Source: Halobellus sp. Atlit-31R (GTDB lineage Archaea > Halobacteriota > Halobacteria > Halobacteriales > Haloferacaceae). Taken from it: DNA of 64,000 nucleotides. Shown piece after piece: positions 25,528 through 34,183 of the stretch. The DNA lies in contig QPLR01000002.1 of assembly GCA_003665935.1 (NCBI GenBank), positions 682,001-746,000 on the forward strand, written 5' to 3'. The notes beneath the pieces were generated by a model. It did not search any database. It had not been told where the DNA came from and saw nothing but the letters and a program-made list of their open reading frames with translations. How positions within the stretch are numbered: position 1 is the first letter of the stretch; the number at the start of each line of letters is the position of its first letter. The translations under genes were made by a program, and so were the position numbers.

Positions 25528-26634
25528 TCACTGCACGACGTCGTCGAGGCCGTCGCCGCTCACGCTGGCGGCGACTCGCACGCCGACGAGGCTGACGACG
25601 ATGCCGACGACGATGAAGCCCGCGAGCCGCTGCTGTGGCGTCACGACGTAGCCGAAGAGTCGCGGATCCGCGAGGACGGCCTCCCGCTGGAGGAACCAGC
25701 CGGCGAAGCCGCGGACGACCAGCCCGAGCGCGACGACACCGAACGGGAGATTCAGGTACGGCGTGCTGACGCCGTCGGACCCGATGAGCTCGTCGAGGAG
25801 GCGACCGGCGCTGGCAGTGAGCGCCGCGAGCGCGAGCCACGGGACGGCGTTGTACGTGAACTGCATCGTTCGGATGACGACGGACTCGGGGCCGAACTGC
25901 GGCGTCACCGACAGCGCCCCGAGGAAGACGCCGACCAGGGCGAGCCCGAGGCTCACCGCGTAGGTGACGACCGACACCCGGCCGGAGTACAGCGCTGCCC
26001 GGACCCGTTCGGGGACCTCCGCCAGATGCTCGTCGATCGCGAGCCCCTTGTACAGCAGCGCCGCCCCGAGAAGCGCCGCAAGCCCCGCGAGCGCGACCGC
26101 CGGCGGGAACTGCGTCAGGAGGATCGGCAGGAAGAGCAGAGTCGCTCCCAGCGGCACGAGCACGGTCGTCCGGAGCTCTTCGTCGGCCAGGAACTGCTTG
26201 AGGAGGTAGTACGTCGACTCGATGTCGTGCGACTGCCGCACGACGACGCGGTCGACCGAGTCGATCCGGACGCGGCTCTCGACGACCGGAACGACGCGCT
26301 CGTCGTTCGCCGAATCCAACACGACGATCGCCGACTCCGGATCGTACTCCTCGACGAGCGCGTCGACCTGCGCCGACAGCGATCGGTCGGCCCCGACGAG
26401 GGAGTCGTCGCCGCCGGAGACGACCGCGACGACCGTCTCCTCGCGCTCGTCGCGGAGGTCACGGGCGACCCGGAGCGTCTCCAGCAGGCAGTTGACGCTC
26501 GAATCCTCGGGGTCGGCTAATCCGACGTCGGTGACGAGCGACCGAATCGCCTCCCAGCCGACGATCGGCAGCTCCAGTCCCGCCGTTCGGCCGATGTCGT
26601 CGGACCGGTCGACACAGAGGACGAGCGTGGTCAC
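25528..26634 (-). CDS. DUF373 family membrane protein
   Basis: 368 aa, GTG start at 26634 with a TATA-like actataact 26-34 bases upstream (26660-26668). N-terminal soluble domain (residues 1-150, TTLVLCVDRSDDIGRTAG, VAVVSGGDDSLVGADRS) with an alternating alpha/beta look, then about six transmembrane segments, with STYYLLKQFLADEE just before the first. This is the archaeal DUF373 arrangement; function unknown. The D-R-S-D/GGDDS motifs suggest nucleotide or metal binding, which is inference. Confidence 0.88.
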   Translation of the reverse strand: MTTLVLCVDRSDDIGRTAGLELPIVGWEAIRSLVTDVGLADPEDSSVNCLLETLRVARDLRDEREETVVAVVSGGDDSLVGADRSLSAQVDALVEEYDPESAIVVLDSANDERVVPVVESRVRIDSVDRVVVRQSHDIESTYYLLKQFLADEELRTTVLVPLGATLLFLPILLTQFPPAVALAGLAALLGAALLYKGLAIDEHLAEVPERVRAALYSGRVSVVTYAVSLGLALVGVFLGALSVTPQFGPESVVIRTMQFTYNAVPWLALAALTASAGRLLDELIGSDGVSTPYLNLPFGVVALGLVVRGFAGWFLQREAVLADPRLFGYVVTPQQRLAGFIVVGIVVSLVGVRVAASVSGDGLDDVVQ

Positions 26635-26759
26635 GACTGTGAGAAGGTATCACTCAGTTATAGTACCCTCGGTCAGTGAGGGACGCGAGCGTGACGACGC
26701 GTCGCCACGGCACCGTTTTTTCACGGTCGGTCGTGTGGGTCACAGTACTGGTGCACTCA

Positions 26760-27497
26760 ATGACAGCAAACGCGTCACTTGTCACAGGTGCGAGTTCCGG
26801 AATCGGACGCGCAACCGCGATCGAACTCGCGGCGAACGGCTACGACGTCGCGCTCACGTCCCGATCGGACGCCGAACTCCGAGACCTCGCCGACGAGATC
26901 GAAGCGAACACCGAGTCGAGGGCGATCGCGATCCCGACCGACGTGACCGACGAGTCGCAGGTCGACGCGATGCTCGAAGAGACGGTCGCGGAGTTTGGTC
27001 GTCTCGACGCCGTCGTGAGCAACGCCGGACTCGGGCTGAGCGGCGACGTCGAGTCGATGCCGACCGAGCACTACGAGACGATGATGGGCGTCAACTGCGA
27101 CGGGATGTTCTACACCGCGCGCGGGGCGATCCCCCATCTGCGCGAAACCCGCGGTAACATCGTCTTCACCGGTAGTATCGCCGGAAAGTACCCCCGCGGC
27201 ACCTCACCCGTGTACGCGGCGACGAAGTGGTGGACCCGCGGATTCGCGCTGTCGCTGGCAGCGCAGATCGGCGACGAGGACATCGGCATCACGGTGATCA
27301 ACCCCTCGGAGGTGCGCACGAACTTCAACGAACAGGAGGGCACCGCGTTCGAGGATGCCTTCGAGGAGGGAGCGGTGTCGGAACCGGCAGACGTCGCCGA
27401 CGCGGTAGTCTACGCGCTGAGTCAGTCTGAGCGCAACACCGTCGCCGAACTGGATCTGTACAGACGGGATAAACTCGAAGATATGGAACTGGGCTGA
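26760..27497 (+). CDS. Short-chain dehydrogenase/reductase
   Basis: 245 aa from the ATG at 26760. NAD(P)-binding motif TGASSGIGRATAIEL, NNAG-like motif SNAGLG, catalytic Ser in TGSIAGKYPRG and the Y-x3-K pair in YAATKWW. Classical SDR of unknown substrate. It starts about 125 bases from the divergent DUF373 gene. Confidence 0.92.
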   Translation: MTANASLVTGASSGIGRATAIELAANGYDVALTSRSDAELRDLADEIEANTESRAIAIPTDVTDESQVDAMLEETVAEFGRLDAVVSNAGLGLSGDVESMPTEHYETMMGVNCDGMFYTARGAIPHLRETRGNIVFTGSIAGKYPRGTSPVYAATKWWTRGFALSLAAQIGDEDIGITVINPSEVRTNFNEQEGTAFEDAFEEGAVSEPADVADAVVYALSQSERNTVAELDLYRRDKLEDMELG

Positions 27498-27677
27498 GCG
27501 CGCGGCGTTCTCCGACCGGCACCTCTCGTCGAGCGGCGTTTGCGTTCGAGCGACGTCCGTCCTCAAGCGACGTCCGTCGTCACTGGCCCGCCGACGTCGC
27601 GACTACCGAGCGCGGCAAAAGTGAAGAAGTGGCGGCAGATCGGTGTGTTCCGAACCGGTCGGTCAGTTCGTCGGCGC

Positions 27678-28601
27678 TTAGAGCAGCCCCGTCTTCTGGA
27701 GCTTCATCAGGTCCTCGGTGTCGAGGGTCTCGCCTTCCTTGAACTTCTGGTAGATCTCCTCGGCCTCCTCCTTGGCGGCCTCGCGCTCCTCGGCGCGCTC
27801 GTCCTCGCGCTCCTGCTCTTCCTGCTTGTCGAGCTCGCGGAGTCGCTTCTGGACGCGGACGAAGTCCTCGTGGTGCTGGTCGGCGGCCTCCTGGGCCTCG
27901 ACGAACAGCTCGTGCATCGCGTCGGCCTCGTCACGGATGTCGTCGGCCTCGCGGTAGGCCTCGATCATCTGGTTGTGATGTTCCTGGGCCTCGTCGGCGA
28001 GTTCCGTGACTTTCTGGTGGTGCTGGGACGCTTCTGAGCGGACCTCCTCGGCCTCCTCGATGAGCTCCTCGAGTTCACCGCTGTCCTCGACTTTGTCCTT
28101 CTTCTGGCGGAGCTCCTCGCGCTTGTCCTCGATCTTCTCGATGAGTTCGCGCTCGTCTTCCGTCGAGAGCACTTCGGTCTGCTGGCGGAACTCGAGCTGC
28201 TCGATCTCGTCTTCGAGCTCCTCGATGTCCTTGCCGTCGTCGAGCTCGAGGTCCTCCTTCATCTGCTCGACCTTGTCGAACAGCTCGTTGGCCTTCGCGT
28301 TGAGCTCGTTGCGGCTCTCCTTGTGCTCTTGGACCTGCTCGTTGAGCTCGTCGCGCTTCTCGCGGTGTTCCTGGGCCTCGTCGACCTTCTCACGCGTCTT
28401 CGCGTTCAGGTCGTCGCGCTTCGATGCGCGCTCGGAGGCCATCTGGTTGAGCTCGTTTCGTCGGTCCCGGAGCTGTCCGGCGACCTTGATGAGTTGTCCT
28501 TTCGATCCGTTCTCGAGCTTGTCGTCGGTAAGCCCGATGTTGTCCGAATCTTTGAGTTCCTGTACGTCGTAGTCCTGAAGAACGTCTTGCTGCGTCACCA
28601 T
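27678..28601 (-). CDS. Conserved coiled-coil protein
   Basis: 307 aa, almost entirely charged alpha-helix. Residues 45-280 show continuous heptad-like runs rich in Glu, Lys, Arg and Gln (RDRRNELNQMASERASKRDD, EELIEEAEEVRSEASQHHQK), with few prolines. No membrane segment. Such proteins are conserved across haloarchaea and some other archaea (sometimes mis-annotated as phosphoserine phosphatase); a structural or SMC-like scaffolding role is a guess. No TATA box is evident at leaderless distance, so the mRNA may have a leader. Confidence 0.85.
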   Translation of the reverse strand: MVTQQDVLQDYDVQELKDSDNIGLTDDKLENGSKGQLIKVAGQLRDRRNELNQMASERASKRDDLNAKTREKVDEAQEHREKRDELNEQVQEHKESRNELNAKANELFDKVEQMKEDLELDDGKDIEELEDEIEQLEFRQQTEVLSTEDERELIEKIEDKREELRQKKDKVEDSGELEELIEEAEEVRSEASQHHQKVTELADEAQEHHNQMIEAYREADDIRDEADAMHELFVEAQEAADQHHEDFVRVQKRLRELDKQEEQEREDERAEEREAAKEEAEEIYQKFKEGETLDTEDLMKLQKTGLL

Positions 28602-28931
28602 ACGTGATCAATCCTCGATACCATCACCGCTCCGGACCGTGGCGGCTGCTCGTCGAGCGCTGCCGACCGTGGATAAGAATTCCCGATCATTCTGCGTGCT
28701 GTGCCGCCGGAACGCCGGAGGCGTTCTGGTATCTACTTCTTGACGTCTACCGTATATAAACCTGCCGGTGAGCGGGACGGCTGAAAACGGCTGTCACACC
28801 CCGCGAGGGTACCGTGTGAGGGGTTCTCAGTACCCAGTATGTGTATATAAGACAGATTGGTACTTTGTAACACAGTGCGCGGCGGCTCGTCGACCGAGCG
28901 AGACTTACCCGGCCGTCGCTGACGGGCACGT
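28602..28931. other. 330-base intergenic region with two orphan TATA boxes
   Basis: Two good plus-strand TATA elements occur, cgtatataaac (28751-28761) and gtatataag (28843-28851). They lie about 170 and 85 bases before the next start codon. Between them, gggtac (28807-28812) and gtaccc (28830-28835) can pair. It may encode a short RNA or a leader of the DUF371 gene; no ORF of note. Confidence 0.5.
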
Positions 28932-29378
28932 ATGCCACAGCGAGAGGTCGTCCGCGCACGCGGGCACGAGAACGTGACAGGCGAGCACACCAGTACGTTC
29001 GAGGTGACGAGCGACGACTGGCTCACGCCCGCCGGCGACTGCATCCTCGCCGTCGACGCGGACCGCGTCCCGTCCGATTTCGACGAGGCGTTCGTCGAAG
29101 CCTGCCAGGACCCCGCAGCGACGATCACGACCACACTGACAGCCACGACCGACGAGGGCGACACCTACACTGAGACGGTGACCGGTCGCGGCCACCCCGA
29201 ACTGTCCTTCGAGAACGAGCGCAGCCACGTCGGGCGGACCAGCGACTACGTCGACGACCGGACCGTCGTCGTCGGTGCCGACGCCGCCGCATCCGACTTC
29301 GACCGCGGGCTCGTCGACGCGCTTGCGAACGGGGCCGAGGTTCGGTTCGACTTGGTCGTCGAGCGCGACGCGGACTGA
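28932..29378 (+). CDS. DUF371 family protein
   Basis: 148 aa. Signature features of archaeal DUF371: VRARGHENVTGEHTSTFEVT at the N-terminus and TVTGRGHPELSFENERSHVG in the middle, with a beta-rich pattern. Highly acidic, soluble. Function unknown; the H-E/N and RGH motifs could be a functional site (inference). It is followed by the endonuclease III gene 41 bases downstream, possibly co-transcribed. Confidence 0.85.
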   Translation: MPQREVVRARGHENVTGEHTSTFEVTSDDWLTPAGDCILAVDADRVPSDFDEAFVEACQDPAATITTTLTATTDEGDTYTETVTGRGHPELSFENERSHVGRTSDYVDDRTVVVGADAAASDFDRGLVDALANGAEVRFDLVVERDAD

Positions 29379-29419
29379 TCGGCCGACGGCTTTTTTCTCA
29401 CACCGGCGAAGGTTCGAGT

Positions 29420-30223
29420 ATGCCCGAGGAACCGCCGGAGAACATCAGCAGTGGCGTGGACGAGAGCGCGACCGCGGTGTTCGAGGCCGGCACGACCGGA
29501 ACGCGGGCGGAGGCGGTCGTCGACGAACTCGGTGGGCTCTACTGGCAGAAGACCTACGGCGGGAAAGACGCCTTCGAGTCACTCGTTCGGACCATTCTCT
29601 CGCAGAACACCAGCGACGTCGCGAGCCAGCCCGCCCACGACGCGTTGATGAAGCGGTACGGCGGCGACGGCGACCTCGCGGCCGCGCTCGCCGGCGCCGA
29701 GCAGTCCGAGCTCGCCGAGACCATCTCCTCGGCCGGCCTCTACAACCAGAAGTCGGAGATGATCGTCGGCGCGGCCGAGCGGATCTGTGAGGAGTACGGC
29801 GGCGCAGACGGGTTCGACGCGTTCGTTCGAGAGGACGCGCCCTCGGAGGTCCGGCAGCGCCTGCTCGACATCCACGGCGTCGGACCGAAGACGGCAGACT
29901 GCGTGCTGCTCTTCGCGGGCGGCCGCGACGGCGTCTTCCCCGTCGACACGCACGTTCACCGCATCGCGCGCCGGATGGGGCTGGCTCCCGCCGACGCCGA
30001 TCACGAGACCGTCAGGGAGCATCTGGAAGCCGAGGTCCCCGCCGAGAAGTGCGGCTTCGGACATACGGCGATGATCCAGTTCGGCCGCGAGTACTGCACG
30101 GCTCGGTCGCCCGCGTGTCTCGATGGCCCCGAGGCGTGTCCCCTGTACGACCTGTGCGACCGCGTCGGCGTCGACGAAGTCGAAGAGACGGTCGTCGATC
30201 CGAGCGACGTCGCGGGCGACTGA
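29420..30223 (+). CDS. nth: Endonuclease III family DNA glycosylase/AP lyase
   Basis: 267 aa. Helix-hairpin-helix-GPD fold: LLSQNTSD-type helix, HhH motif LLDIHGVGPKTADCV with catalytic Lys157, and catalytic Asp176 in PVDTHVHRIARRMG. At the C-terminus four cysteines bind a [4Fe-4S] cluster, but the spacing is C-x6-C-x6-C-x5-C rather than the usual C-x6-C-x2-C-x5-C. An N-terminal extension of about 40 residues is acidic. It removes oxidised pyrimidines in base excision repair. Confidence 0.9.
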   Translation: MPEEPPENISSGVDESATAVFEAGTTGTRAEAVVDELGGLYWQKTYGGKDAFESLVRTILSQNTSDVASQPAHDALMKRYGGDGDLAAALAGAEQSELAETISSAGLYNQKSEMIVGAAERICEEYGGADGFDAFVREDAPSEVRQRLLDIHGVGPKTADCVLLFAGGRDGVFPVDTHVHRIARRMGLAPADADHETVREHLEAEVPAEKCGFGHTAMIQFGREYCTARSPACLDGPEACPLYDLCDRVGVDEVEETVVDPSDVAGD

Positions 30224-30260
30224 CGGCGCGAGCCCGGCCGCGGCGTTCCCGGACGCCGGG

Positions 30261-30749
30261 TCAGCAGTCCCGCGTGTCGACGCCGGAGACCGGCCCGTCG
30301 GTCGGCTCGTACGTCGAGTCGCCGATCGAGTCCGAGAACATCGGGAGCGAGAATCGGTAGTCGAAGAGGATCGCGAACTGGTCCCAGACGCCGTCGGGCG
30401 AGACGGACTCGGGGTCACCCTCGAAGACGACGCCGGTCCGGAGTTCGATGATCTCGGAGCCGACTGCGACGCCCTCCGCGGCCAGTCCCAGCGCGCTCGG
30501 TGGTGCGGGGCTCGTAAAGAGCGACGTGTGGACGGTCACGTTGATGTGGGGGTTGCCGTCCCCGATCGTGAGATCGTAGCCGCTGTCGGGGAAGCAACGC
30601 CGGTCGTCCGCCGCCGGAGCGGCCCCGGCGTCGCCGCTCGATTGGGCGGCGACCGGTACGGCGGCGACGGCAGAGCCGACAACGAGAAGCGCGGCAAAGA
30701 TAGCGAACGAGCGAATCAGGACCAAATCGGACGCTCGGCGGAAACCCAT
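30261..30749 (-). CDS. Secreted protein of unknown function
   Basis: 162 aa from the ATG at 30749; upstream in-frame codons are not needed since this start gives a clear signal peptide (LVLIRSFAIFAALLVVGSAV, residues 9-28, cut near AAVPVAAQSS). The mature part (about 125 aa) is beta-rich with only two cysteines (RRCFPDSGY near its start and the terminal RDC), which may form a disulfide. I do not recognise a characterised family. It lies between nth (convergent) and methylglyoxal synthase (same strand). Confidence 0.75.
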   Translation of the reverse strand: MGFRRASDLVLIRSFAIFAALLVVGSAVAAVPVAAQSSGDAGAAPAADDRRCFPDSGYDLTIGDGNPHINVTVHTSLFTSPAPPSALGLAAEGVAVGSEIIELRTGVVFEGDPESVSPDGVWDQFAILFDYRFSLPMFSDSIGDSTYEPTDGPVSGVDTRDC

Positions 30750-30843
30750 ACGGCAGTGTTGCGCCGGTTTTGGATTAAGTTTCGGGGCGCAGTTCTCAGC
30801 GCTGAGACCGTCACGGCCGTCGGCCGTCGGTGCGAGACTGCGG

Positions 30844-31230
30844 CTACGCGGACCTGGCGTCGAGCCCGCGGAGGAGTTCGTCGAGCACGGCGTCCGCACT
30901 CGCGAGGTTCGTCGCCAGTGGGATCTCGTGGACGTCGCAGATCCGAAGCAGTGCGGTGATGTCGGGCTCGTGCGGCTGAGCGGTCAGGGGATCGCGAAGG
31001 AAGATCACGCCGTCGCAGTTCTCGTCGGCGATCTCGGCTCCGATCTGCATATCGCCGCCGATCGGCCCGGACTGCTTGCGCTCGACGTCCAGCCCCGTCG
31101 CCTCCCGCAGGCGCTTGCCGGTGGTGCCGGTGGCCATCAGGTCGAACTGTTCGAGATCGTCGCGGCGGTTCCGGGCGAACGCGACGATGTCGGGTTTCTT
31201 CTCGTCGTGGGCGATCAGTGCGAGACGCAT
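30844..31230 (-). CDS. mgsA: Methylglyoxal synthase
   Basis: 128 aa. MGS-like domain with [14 protein letters not shown] at the N-terminus, phosphate-binding [30 protein letters not shown] (catalytic Asp region) and [15 protein letters not shown]. It converts dihydroxyacetone phosphate to methylglyoxal and phosphate, a bypass relieving phosphosugar stress. Length is close to the bacterial enzyme minus its tail. A cytoplasmic single gene. Confidence 0.93.
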   Translation of the reverse strand: MRLALIAHDEKKPDIVAFARNRRDDLEQFDLMATGTTGKRLREATGLDVERKQSGPIGGDMQIGAEIADENCDGVIFLRDPLTAQPHEPDITALLRICDVHEIPLATNLASADAVLDELLRGLDARSA

Positions 31231-31373
31231 ACGGCCGGTCCACGGCCGAGCAGTAATAAGCTTCCTACGGCGATCGTGTAGGTCTCAGCGCCGCCGACCG
31301 TGACTGGCTGGCCGGCAGCCCGAGCAGCGAGTCGGCTTCCGACCCCGTGGTCTACAGACGAGCAAGGCGAATG

Positions 31374-31394
31374 CCTCGGGGCTTGTCTCCGAGG
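31374..31394. repeat. Hairpin 5 bases downstream of the aCPSF1 gene
   Basis: cctcgg (31374-31379) and ccgagg (31389-31394) can pair around a 9-base loop. It may be the 3' end signal of the aCPSF1 transcript, or a leftover right-end hairpin of an IS200/IS605-type element (see findings). No transposase frame remains. Confidence 0.4.
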
Positions 31395-31398
31395 TACT

Positions 31399-33318
31399 TC
31401 ACAGGAAGCGGAACGTCTCGAGGTTCTTCGGCGCGAACGTCCGCAGGTGGTAGTCGTGGTACAGCCCCGACGAGAGATCCTGGACGGAGCGCTCGTCGCC
31501 GTGGACACAGAGGATCTTCTCCGGGCGGGGGTTCATCGTCTTCACGAAGTTCTCGAGTCCCTGTCGGTCGGCGTGTCCGGAGAAGCCGTCGACGGTCGCG
31601 ACGTCCATCTCCAGTTTCAGCGTGTCCGAGCGCCCGACGCGGTCGCCCTCGATCGGGATCTCGTCCCAGCCGTTCTGGATGCGTCGGCCGAACGTCCCCT
31701 GCGCTTGGTAGCCGACGAAGATGAGCTGGGAGTCCGGGTCGGGGCCGATGTGGCGGAGCCAGGACATGATCGGGCCGCCGGTGACCATCCCCGACGTCGA
31801 GAGGACGATCGCGGGGTCGCCGTCGGCGACCTCCTGGCGCTCGTCGTCGCCGCCGTCGATGTGGTTGAACTCGTCGGCGAGGAAGGGGTTCTCGTCCTCG
31901 TGGAAGATCCGGTCTCTGAGGTCGTCGCGGAGGTACTCGGGGTAGGTCGTGTGGATCGCGGTCGCCTCCCAGATCATCCCGTCGAGGTGGACGGGCATAC
32001 TGGGGATCTTGCCGGTCCGCATCGCCTCCTCGAGAACGAGCATCAGCTCCTGGGAGCGGCCGACGGCGAAGGCGGGAATGACGACCTTGCCGCCGCGGTC
32101 GTGCGTCTCGTTGATGATGTCGAGCAGCTGTCGCTCTGAGTCCTCCTGGTCGGTCTGGTAGTCGTCGCGGCCGCCGTACGTCGACTCCAAGACGAGCGTC
32201 TCCACGCGCGGGAAGTCGTTGACCGCGCCGTTGAACAGCCGGGTGTCCTCGTAGTGGATGTCGCCGGAGAACGCGACGTTGTAGAGCCCGTCGCCGATGT
32301 GGAAGTGCGAGACCGCGGAGCCGAGGATGTGGCCGGCGTTGTGGAACGTGAGCTTCACGTCGGGCGCGACATCCGTGACGTCGCCGTACTCGAGCGGGAT
32401 CGTGTGTTTGATCGCCTCGCGGACCATCTCGGAGTCGTACGGCGGCGTCCGGCCCTCCTTGGCGGCGACGTCGAGGTAGTCAAGCTGCAGCAGGCCCATC
32501 AGATCCCGGGTCGGCTCGGTCGTGTAGATCGGGCCGTCGTAGCCGTACTTGTAGAGCAGCGGGACGAGCGCCGAGTGGTCGAGGTGGGCGTGCGTCAGTA
32601 CCACCGCGTCGAGGGAGTTCGCGCCCGAGCCGAGCGCCTCCGGCACCTGCAGATACGGCACGTCGTCGGAGCCGGGCTTGTCGCCGCAGTCGATGAGGAT
32701 GCGCGTCTCGGCCGTCGAGAGGATGAACGCGGCGCGGCCGACCTCGCGGCAGCAGCCGAGCGTGGTGATGCGGACCCACTGCTCGTCGGCGAGCTCCTCG
32801 CGGTGGATCTGTCGGCCGACGCGTTCGAGGATCTGGCGGCGGTCGTCGCGTTCCTGCTTGAGGAAGTTGCGGACGTTCGACACCGTCGACGACTCGATCG
32901 GCGGGGTTCGCACGACCTCGGGCGTCCAGCCGACTTCCTGGGTGATCTCGCGCAGCGTCGCGCCGTGACGGCCGATGACCATCCCCGGCTTTTGGGCCTC
33001 GATGACGACCTCGCCGGTGTCCTCGTGGAAGTCGAGGTCGGTGACGCCGGCCTCTTCGGGGATCACCTCGCGGATGCGGTCGCGGGCCCGATCCGGCGGC
33101 GAGAGCGCCGACGGGTCGGGACGGACGGTGATTCGCTTGCGGAGCTTCCCCGCGAGGTCCCGGACGAGATCACCGTTCTGGGCGAACCGCTTCGGGTCGC
33201 GCGTGTAGATGACCAGTTCCGGACCTTCGTAGGTGACGTCCGACACCGAGATGTCGGTCGGCAGCTCCGCCGTGATCTCTGCTTTCAACTCCTCGAGTTG
33301 CGTATCTACTGAACTCAT
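31399..33318 (-). CDS. Beta-CASP ribonuclease aCPSF1
   Basis: 639 aa, archaeal homologue of eukaryotic CPSF73. KH-type RNA-binding domains occupy residues 1-180 (VIGRHGATLREITQEVGW). The metallo-beta-lactamase core begins TTLGCCREVGRAAF, with HAHLDH at 243-248 and a FSGDIHYEDTRLF motif. The beta-CASP insert, then STSGMVTGGP, SGHADRQGL and CVHGDE close the active site. In archaea this enzyme cleaves U-rich RNA 3' ends and drives genome-wide transcription termination. Monocistronic. Confidence 0.95.
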   Translation of the reverse strand: MSSVDTQLEELKAEITAELPTDISVSDVTYEGPELVIYTRDPKRFAQNGDLVRDLAGKLRKRITVRPDPSALSPPDRARDRIREVIPEEAGVTDLDFHEDTGEVVIEAQKPGMVIGRHGATLREITQEVGWTPEVVRTPPIESSTVSNVRNFLKQERDDRRQILERVGRQIHREELADEQWVRITTLGCCREVGRAAFILSTAETRILIDCGDKPGSDDVPYLQVPEALGSGANSLDAVVLTHAHLDHSALVPLLYKYGYDGPIYTTEPTRDLMGLLQLDYLDVAAKEGRTPPYDSEMVREAIKHTIPLEYGDVTDVAPDVKLTFHNAGHILGSAVSHFHIGDGLYNVAFSGDIHYEDTRLFNGAVNDFPRVETLVLESTYGGRDDYQTDQEDSERQLLDIINETHDRGGKVVIPAFAVGRSQELMLVLEEAMRTGKIPSMPVHLDGMIWEATAIHTTYPEYLRDDLRDRIFHEDENPFLADEFNHIDGGDDERQEVADGDPAIVLSTSGMVTGGPIMSWLRHIGPDPDSQLIFVGYQAQGTFGRRIQNGWDEIPIEGDRVGRSDTLKLEMDVATVDGFSGHADRQGLENFVKTMNPRPEKILCVHGDERSVQDLSSGLYHDYHLRTFAPKNLETFRFL

Positions 33319-33531
33319 AACTGAGAGCGTTCCGTCGTGACCGTCGCGGACGGACGATCGATCGGGGTACCCGTCTCCTGAAGCGGAACCGGCAGTGCGA
33401 ACACTTCGTCGGTACGGCAGTACGACGATGTCGCGTGAGAGAGCATAGGACGACGTTGTGAACGGCTATCTCTGCGGTTCTGGCTGCGAAGAGGCAGGGA
33501 GAACCCGCTTGGTCCAGAGTACTTCGGCCGG

Positions 33532-33540
33532 CGTATAAAA
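33532..33540 (+). promoter_or_regulatory. TATA-like box before the gene at 33583
   Basis: The sequence gtataaaag lies 43-51 bases before the ATG, implying a short leader of about 15-20 bases. Confidence 0.5.
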
Positions 33541-33582
33541 GCCTTCGCAAAGTCGAAACCCCGCGGGGTCGTCGAGTCCGGT

Positions 33583-34074
33583 ATGAACGTCACTCCGGAG
33601 CGTGTCGCCGCCGAGGCCGTGTGGGTCACAGAACGATGCGACCACGTCGTGCCGATCGTCAACGAGACGCGGCAGCGCCTCGCCAGCGAGTTCGAGACGA
33701 CCGTCTCGACGGTCGCGCCGGAGGCGTACCGTGAGGAAGTCAAGCGCGTCTTCGCCGACGGCGACGTCGCCGTCAACGTCGCCGCGTACGTCGGCCTCCT
33801 CCGCGGGCTGGACGTCGCCGACGACTACCCCGGCTTCGTCGTCGACGAGGTGCTCGGCCGGGAGCTCGCGGCCACGATTGCCGGCGGCGCGCCGCTGTCG
33901 ATCCTCGCGCAGGCGACGTTTCACTACGCCGACGTGCTGACGCACTCGGACGGCGGTGCCGGGCTCGACGACCTCGATGCGGCGCTGGCGGCGGGGTTCC
34001 AGACCCGACTTCCGGGGTGGGACTGGCAGGAGACCGAGAGTCCCTTCGCGGTCGACCCCGGAGCGCTGGAGTGA
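33583..34074 (+). CDS. Conserved haloarchaeal protein of unknown function
   Basis: 163 aa, soluble, largely helical by composition (ERVAAEAVWVTERCDHVVPI, VNVAAYVGLLRGLDVADDYP, LSILAQATFHYADVLTHSD). No recognised domain, signal or membrane segment; one cysteine. It precedes proS by 110 bases on the same strand, but proS has its own TATA box, so co-transcription is not required. Confidence 0.78.
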   Translation: MNVTPERVAAEAVWVTERCDHVVPIVNETRQRLASEFETTVSTVAPEAYREEVKRVFADGDVAVNVAAYVGLLRGLDVADDYPGFVVDEVLGRELAATIAGGAPLSILAQATFHYADVLTHSDGGAGLDDLDAALAAGFQTRLPGWDWQETESPFAVDPGALE

Positions 34075-34149
34075 GCGGCCCGGAGGATCGCGGCGCACTG
34101 CAGCGACCGACCGAATCCCGAGAGACGCAGCGCTAGCCACCCTATCAGG

Positions 34150-34157
34150 GGATTTAA
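34150..34157 (+). promoter_or_regulatory. TATA-like box of proS
   Basis: The sequence gatttaag lies 27-34 bases before the proS ATG at 34184; leaderless transcript likely. Confidence 0.5.
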
Positions 34158-34183
34158 GACGGCCCTGAGGCTCGAACTACGTA

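Noticed and set aside
27549-27577. Direct repeat agcgacgtccgtc, two copies between SDR and the coiled-coil gene
   Set aside because: Only 13 bp, common codon-like composition, no evident function.
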